Origin: Spirogloea muscicola
Lineage: Eukaryota > Streptophyta > Zygnematophyceae > Spirogloeales > Spirogloeaceae
DNA: 12,989 nucleotides
Reading direction: 5' to 3'
Assembly (NCBI GenBank): GCA_009602725.1
Contig: WELB01000108.1
Location: 460,458 to 473,446 of the forward strand
Shown here: positions 9,478 through 12,989 of the stretch, one piece after another
Layout of the letters: each line of letters begins with the position of its first letter
How positions within the stretch are numbered: position 1 is the stretch's first letter
Translations under genes and position numbers: made by a program
Notes under the pieces: model-generated
What the model was told of the DNA's origin: nothing
What the model saw: only the letters and a program-made list of their open reading frames with translations
Databases searched by the model: none

Positions 9478-9537
9478 AGAAAGCGCGGCCACATTACCTG
9501 GTGGCTGTGAGAGGCCAGCCCAAAGGAATGCACAAGG
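9478..9537 (+). repeat. Repeat C, copy 3
   Basis: It reads AGAAAGCGCGGCCACATTAC, then CTGGTGGCTG and AGGCCAGCCCAAAGGAATG. This is the same unit as copy 1, with several substitutions, and shares the flank ACAAGG with copy 2. About 45 bp downstream, the CCGCTCAGTAAC motif of the left repeat cluster reappears at 9582-9594. Confidence 0.75.
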
Positions 9538-9594
9538 TCTGAAGGAGCCGGAGTGCAAAGGACTAAGACATCAGCAAGGGGCCGCTCAGTAACT

Positions 9595-10211
9595 TCTAGT
9601 CAAAATGTGCAAGTCGGAATAGCTCGCAACTTCCTTTCAACTTCTCTTGCAGCTTGCTTGCACGTGACCCGGCCCTGGATGTGCCAGCGGCCTGGCTCAT
9701 CAGCATCGTCTTGGGGTCTTGATTGTCAAGCCACCCGTCACAGACATGCAGGTCGCAATAGCTGGCAACCTTGATATCAAGAGCTAGCGTGACTGCACAG
9801 ATATTACTGTGCATGCCCAGAAAATGGGGATGAGAAAGTAAAGCAACAACATAGCAAGGGCCTAGAGGCGAAGCTCTGCTGCTCAAGATACCGTGCACAT
9901 GCAGATCTAAATAACTCGAATGTTACGGAGTGGTTAGCTACTCGATGTTGGCAAAAGCTATTGAGCATTGATGTAGGCGGCATCGCCAATGTTGCTAAGC
10001 TCAGGTGCTAGAAGTTGTCCCTCTTGATATTTTGCTTTGTGGACACGGCGAGTGAGTGTGGCCGCAACCTTATTAAGGGCTGTAGGCCCTGAATGACATA
10101 TTCAAAGACCCACAGCCCCTGACCTGGGAACACATTTCCTACTAAGAAAGCCCCAGTTCAATGAGGAACAGACGGTGACCTTGACTTGGGCAGGATGGTG
10201 GGTTGATATGA
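9595..10211. other. Stretch without a supported gene, downstream of the HRGP-like gene
   Basis: No convincing coding region is seen. A short direct repeat is present: 9608-9629 (GCAAGTCGGAATAGCTCGCA and on) resembles 9749-9770 (GCAGGTCGCAATAGCTGGCA and on). A small hairpin, AGGGC-TGTAG-GCCCT, lies at 10076-10090. The part next to 10212 should hold the 3' UTR of the minus-strand gene. Confidence 0.55.
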
Positions 10212-12989
10212 CTAACCGAAAGGGTTGGGAACTGGGGGTATAACTGCATGAGAAGGAGGGCACAACATAGCTGCTCTTACACTCCAGAATGCAATGCAAA
10301 AAAGATAAGCTACCACTCGCTGCATGCTCATGTCAGACCACTCTCTCACAAGCCAAGCACTAATGAGGCACTGATTCCCAACTGCTGCTTGAGCGACAAC
10401 CGCGAACACAAGAGAATTGGCTTGAGCACAAGGTAAGATGGGGGAGCGTACCAGGTGTGTAGACTGCCACGTTGCACAGCTGGAGCTGACCGGTGGGGAT
10501 GTGCACGTGTACGTACTGGCCTGTCAAGAAGCTGGGCGACGTGGTTCCGTTGGAGGATCCTATTACAAAGCCAGCTGGCTGCGACGCGCACGCTCTTGCG
10601 AATGCACCACTGGGCAAAGCTGTATCCGTGCCTCCACAAAGCTTATTTCTGCTATCTGAATATGAGCTGCCAGGACCAACATAAATATCATAGCCTGCAA
10701 AGGAGCTCTGCGTCGAGGATCTCAACACTGACACAGCATAAACCTGCTGAGCACTTGCCATGTTTACCCTCCAGGCCGTATTTGTTCCTGACTGGGACAG
10801 GGCACACCGCCCACTTGAAATAGCCGCATTGGTGTTGTTGCCAGCTGCATTTTGGGCACTTGAACCTGCTGCTGTTGCATCAGTAAGGCCATCGGCATAG
10901 AAGGCCGTTGTAACCGGCTTGAGGGCGATGAAATTCTGAAACCCTGCTCGAGCATGGGTAGAAGAGTCTCAGGCACAGGCCTAACCATCATTGCGAGCAT
11001 CTCGGGTGCAACTATTAGGAGCCAGTAAGGGGCTAGATATAATGTGGAATCTGGCAGGATGGACTACAAGCTGCTTTGAGATGACCAAGTGGCACAAGCA
11101 TGCAAAGATCACACTAGAGGAGGTTACTTGGGCACAAGGTGAGCTTGCCTGTTATGGTAACTTCAATAAAGTCCTGGGCTGTCTGATCCGAGAATGTGGT
11201 TGCCGTAATAGTTGAGTTGTAGAAACCCCAAGAATAGTAACTGGCAAACTGGTTGCCAAGGCCAGGGATAGGTGCGCCCTGGGGCACAAAGCCGGTGATG
11301 CAGATTGGATTGTCGCCGACATTCATGATATACATGCATTGCCCCAGAGGTGGTGGATACAGAAGGTTGTTGCCCAGATCGTCAACAGCTTGCACTATTG
11401 TCACTGAGTAATAGACGCACGGAGGATAAGTAATGGTTGGATTCATGTCCATAGTATATGGCGAGCAGCCCGCAACATTGCCAAGGTTCTGGAAGCTTGT
11501 GTCCCAAAGGGTCACATGCTCAGTAGCCAATTGTATAGTGGGGGGATTTGGATCTGCAGGCATGGTATACACCATTCACCTAGGCTTAGAATGTTGCTGT
11601 TTTTCATAATGACCAAGGCAGCTCCATGAATGTGGAGAACATATGCGCAGAACTTACCAAAGCAACCTCTACCGCCATCGCCAGTGCTGCCTCCTTGTGA
11701 TATCCCGAAGATATAGGGTGGGGTACAGGTACACCTGCAACATATGACCTGAGGTCCCTTAGCGGCAGCCTTCTTACAACAGCTTACTACCAAAAGAGAT
11801 GACTCGATCGAGATGTCAAAACCCAGTACATATATTTGTAGCATGCATGGATGTAGCTTCACAATTCAACCATCTATCCGGCACCAGGATCAGCACAAGC
11901 AGGTCGCTAACAATACAAGCCATAGCAGAGTTCGCTGCATGTTAGGGCGATGCAATTTGCACGCAGCAAACCAGCACGTGGGTGGTCTCTCACGAGTAGG
12001 GAGGATTGGCAGTCTTGGCGAGACTCTGGCATGTTGACTTAGTGTCGCCAAATTGCTGGCAGCAGCCGCCTGTGGGCATGCAGACGGTAGCATCCAAGCA
12101 GCCCTGATAAACTGCATGAAGCACAGAATGCAAGAATGTTGGTACTTCCATCTAGTAGCTATCACCGACGTCTTCCAGGACAACTTCTGCTATGCAGTGG
12201 AACGCAGGCCCGCTTATTGGGGCTGAGCACAAGACTTTTCAGCCTTTGCTGCTCAACAGCAGCATGCCTAGACTTCATCACTCTTCGGACAAAAAGTTAT
12301 CGCTATCTTCTTCACGGTGCAGTGAGCACTATCTACGATGCATTTTCACCTTGATTGACTGCCCCCCACTGGAGCACAAAGTTCAGAGGTCCTTGACAAT
12401 ACTCACCGCATCTGGTGACGTCGCCGTTAGCATGCCCATATCCAGCTCCAATGGCACTGCAAGTGCATGCATAACCTGTACTGCTCGAGCTGTTTGCTAC
12501 ACACGCTGCTCCGGAATCTCCGTCGGCTTTGCAATTGACGGCAGCGCAAGGGTTGGCTGTGGCACAGTGACACTCATGATCAGTAGCACATCAGAGAGAT
12601 CACTTAAGCTTGCCGAGAGTCATCTCCACATTCATTCTGCAGCACTGGAGCAGCCTCAAGGAGATCGGCCTTTCTGAGATCGTCCTTACCTGGAGGAGGT
12701 GAGAGCACAGGCGGAGGAGGTGAGGCTACTGCTACTGGCGGGGGGGAGGCGACCACAACAGGCGGGGGCGACGGGACCACAACCGCAGGGGGTGGGCTTG
12801 GCACGACGGGCGTGCCAACTGGAGGTGGTGGCGAAGCGATTGGTGTAGGTGTCCCTGGAGTCACTACTGGAGGAGGGGAGACCATGACAGGAGGTGGCGA
12901 AGGCGTGGAGCTGGGAGGTGTGCCGCTTGGGGGCGTGCCGCTGGGAGGCGTGCCGGTGGGGGGCGTGCCGCTCGGGGGCGTGCCGCTCG
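10212..12989 (-). CDS. Modular Pro-rich secreted/cell-wall protein with EGF-like and fucolectin-like domains (5' partial, 7 exons seen)
   Basis: Proposed join on the minus strand: beyond 12989-12690, 12556-12407, 12111-11994, 11782-11658, 11553-11128, 10943-10452, 10243-10212, ending in TAG. All six introns are GT-AG and all junctions keep phase; most donors are near consensus (GTAAGG, GTGAGT, GTGAGA, GTAAGT). The first visible exon encodes SGTPP repeats and then SPPP/VVVPSPPP runs, the target type for prolyl hydroxylation in algal HRGPs. Exon 12556-12407 is an EGF-like module of six Cys with the C-x-C pair (YACTC). The next two exons are Cys-rich (12 Cys, several as CC pairs). Exon 11553-11128 is a domain of about 140 residues that I do not recognise. 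Exon 10943-10452 resembles fucolectin/F5-8-type-C lectin domains (NFIALKPVTTAFYADG, AWRVNM, YDIYVGP, GQYVHVHIP, LQLCNVAVYTP). The tail is VIPPVPNPFG. Signal peptide and start are outside the window. A matrix or surface sugar-binding role is inferred. Confidence 0.8.
12690..12900 (-). repeat. SPPP/VVxPSPPP coding repeat
   Basis: Irregular repeats of Ser-Pro-Pro-Pro separated by short Val/Ala stretches are encoded on the minus strand (for example PSPPPAVVVPSPPPVVVASP). This is an extensin- or pherophorin-spacer-like rod segment. It ends at the GTAAGG donor in front of the EGF-like exon. Confidence 0.85.
12920..12989 (-). repeat. 15-bp coding minisatellite (SGTPP repeats)
   Basis: At least four full 15-bp units and the start of a fifth run to the window edge, each encoding Ser/Thr-Gly-Thr-Pro-Pro on the minus strand (plus-strand unit GTGCCGCTNGGGGGC). 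Units differ mainly at third positions, plus one Ser to Thr. The array continues outside the window, so its length is unknown. Confidence 0.9.

Noticed and set aside
9152-9592. Plus-strand frame of 146 codons.
   Set aside because: It is made largely of repeat C copies in two orientations, with no domain.
10360-10451. Ending the lectin-like protein at the in-frame stop near 10360.
   Set aside because: Read-through past 10452 gives unlike sequence, whereas a GTACGC donor and a CCTTCTCATGCAG acceptor lead in phase to a short exon with a stop at 10212.
10212-12989. Calling the wall-type gene a pherophorin.
   Set aside because: The Pro-rich rod fits, but the C-terminal part lacks the pherophorin Cys pattern and instead shows EGF-like and fucolectin-like modules.
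1-12989. CRISPR arrays, tRNA, rRNA, bacterial operons.
   Set aside because: No regular spaced repeats, cloverleaf or ribosomal signatures were found; spliced genes point to a eukaryotic nuclear genome.

Overview
The window looks like nuclear DNA of a green alga (Chlorophyta; Trebouxiophyceae is my best guess, not proven). The reasons are many short GT-AG introns, moderate GC, a plant-lineage chromatin protein, and a Pro-rich extracellular protein of the hydroxyproline-rich glycoprotein (HRGP) kind joined to EGF and lectin-like modules. Genes were rebuilt by hand. Exon joins were accepted only where splice sites, reading phase and protein pattern agreed.

Layout: (1) Positions 1-431 hold, on the minus strand, a GC-rich open frame resembling the segment C-terminal to the polymerase domain of non-LTR (LINE-like) reverse transcriptases; it runs off the left edge. 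(2) Positions 430-2041 are a mosaic of diverged dispersed repeats. (3) Positions 2042-3557 hold no gene I can support. (4) Positions 3558-8364, minus strand, form a ten-exon gene for a 782-residue DDT/WHIM-type protein, the counterpart of plant DDR4, an accessory subunit of ISWI chromatin remodelers. (5) Positions 8365-8956 are its GC-rich 5' flank, with one undetermined base at 8576. (6) Positions 8957-9594 are a second repeat cluster, sharing a 70-bp block (66/70 identical) with the left cluster. (7) Positions 9595-10211 are 3' flanking sequence. (8) From 10212 to beyond 12989, minus strand, are the last seven exons of a modular secreted or wall protein: Pro-rich (SGTPP and SPPP repeats), then an EGF-like module, a Cys-rich segment, an unrecognised domain of about 140 residues, a fucolectin/discoidin-like domain and a short tail.

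Both genes read leftward and have unrelated roles (chromatin in the nucleus, extracellular matrix outside the cell). The repeats lie between and beyond them and look like non-autonomous or decayed mobile DNA. There is no sign of an operon, CRISPR array, tRNA or rRNA.
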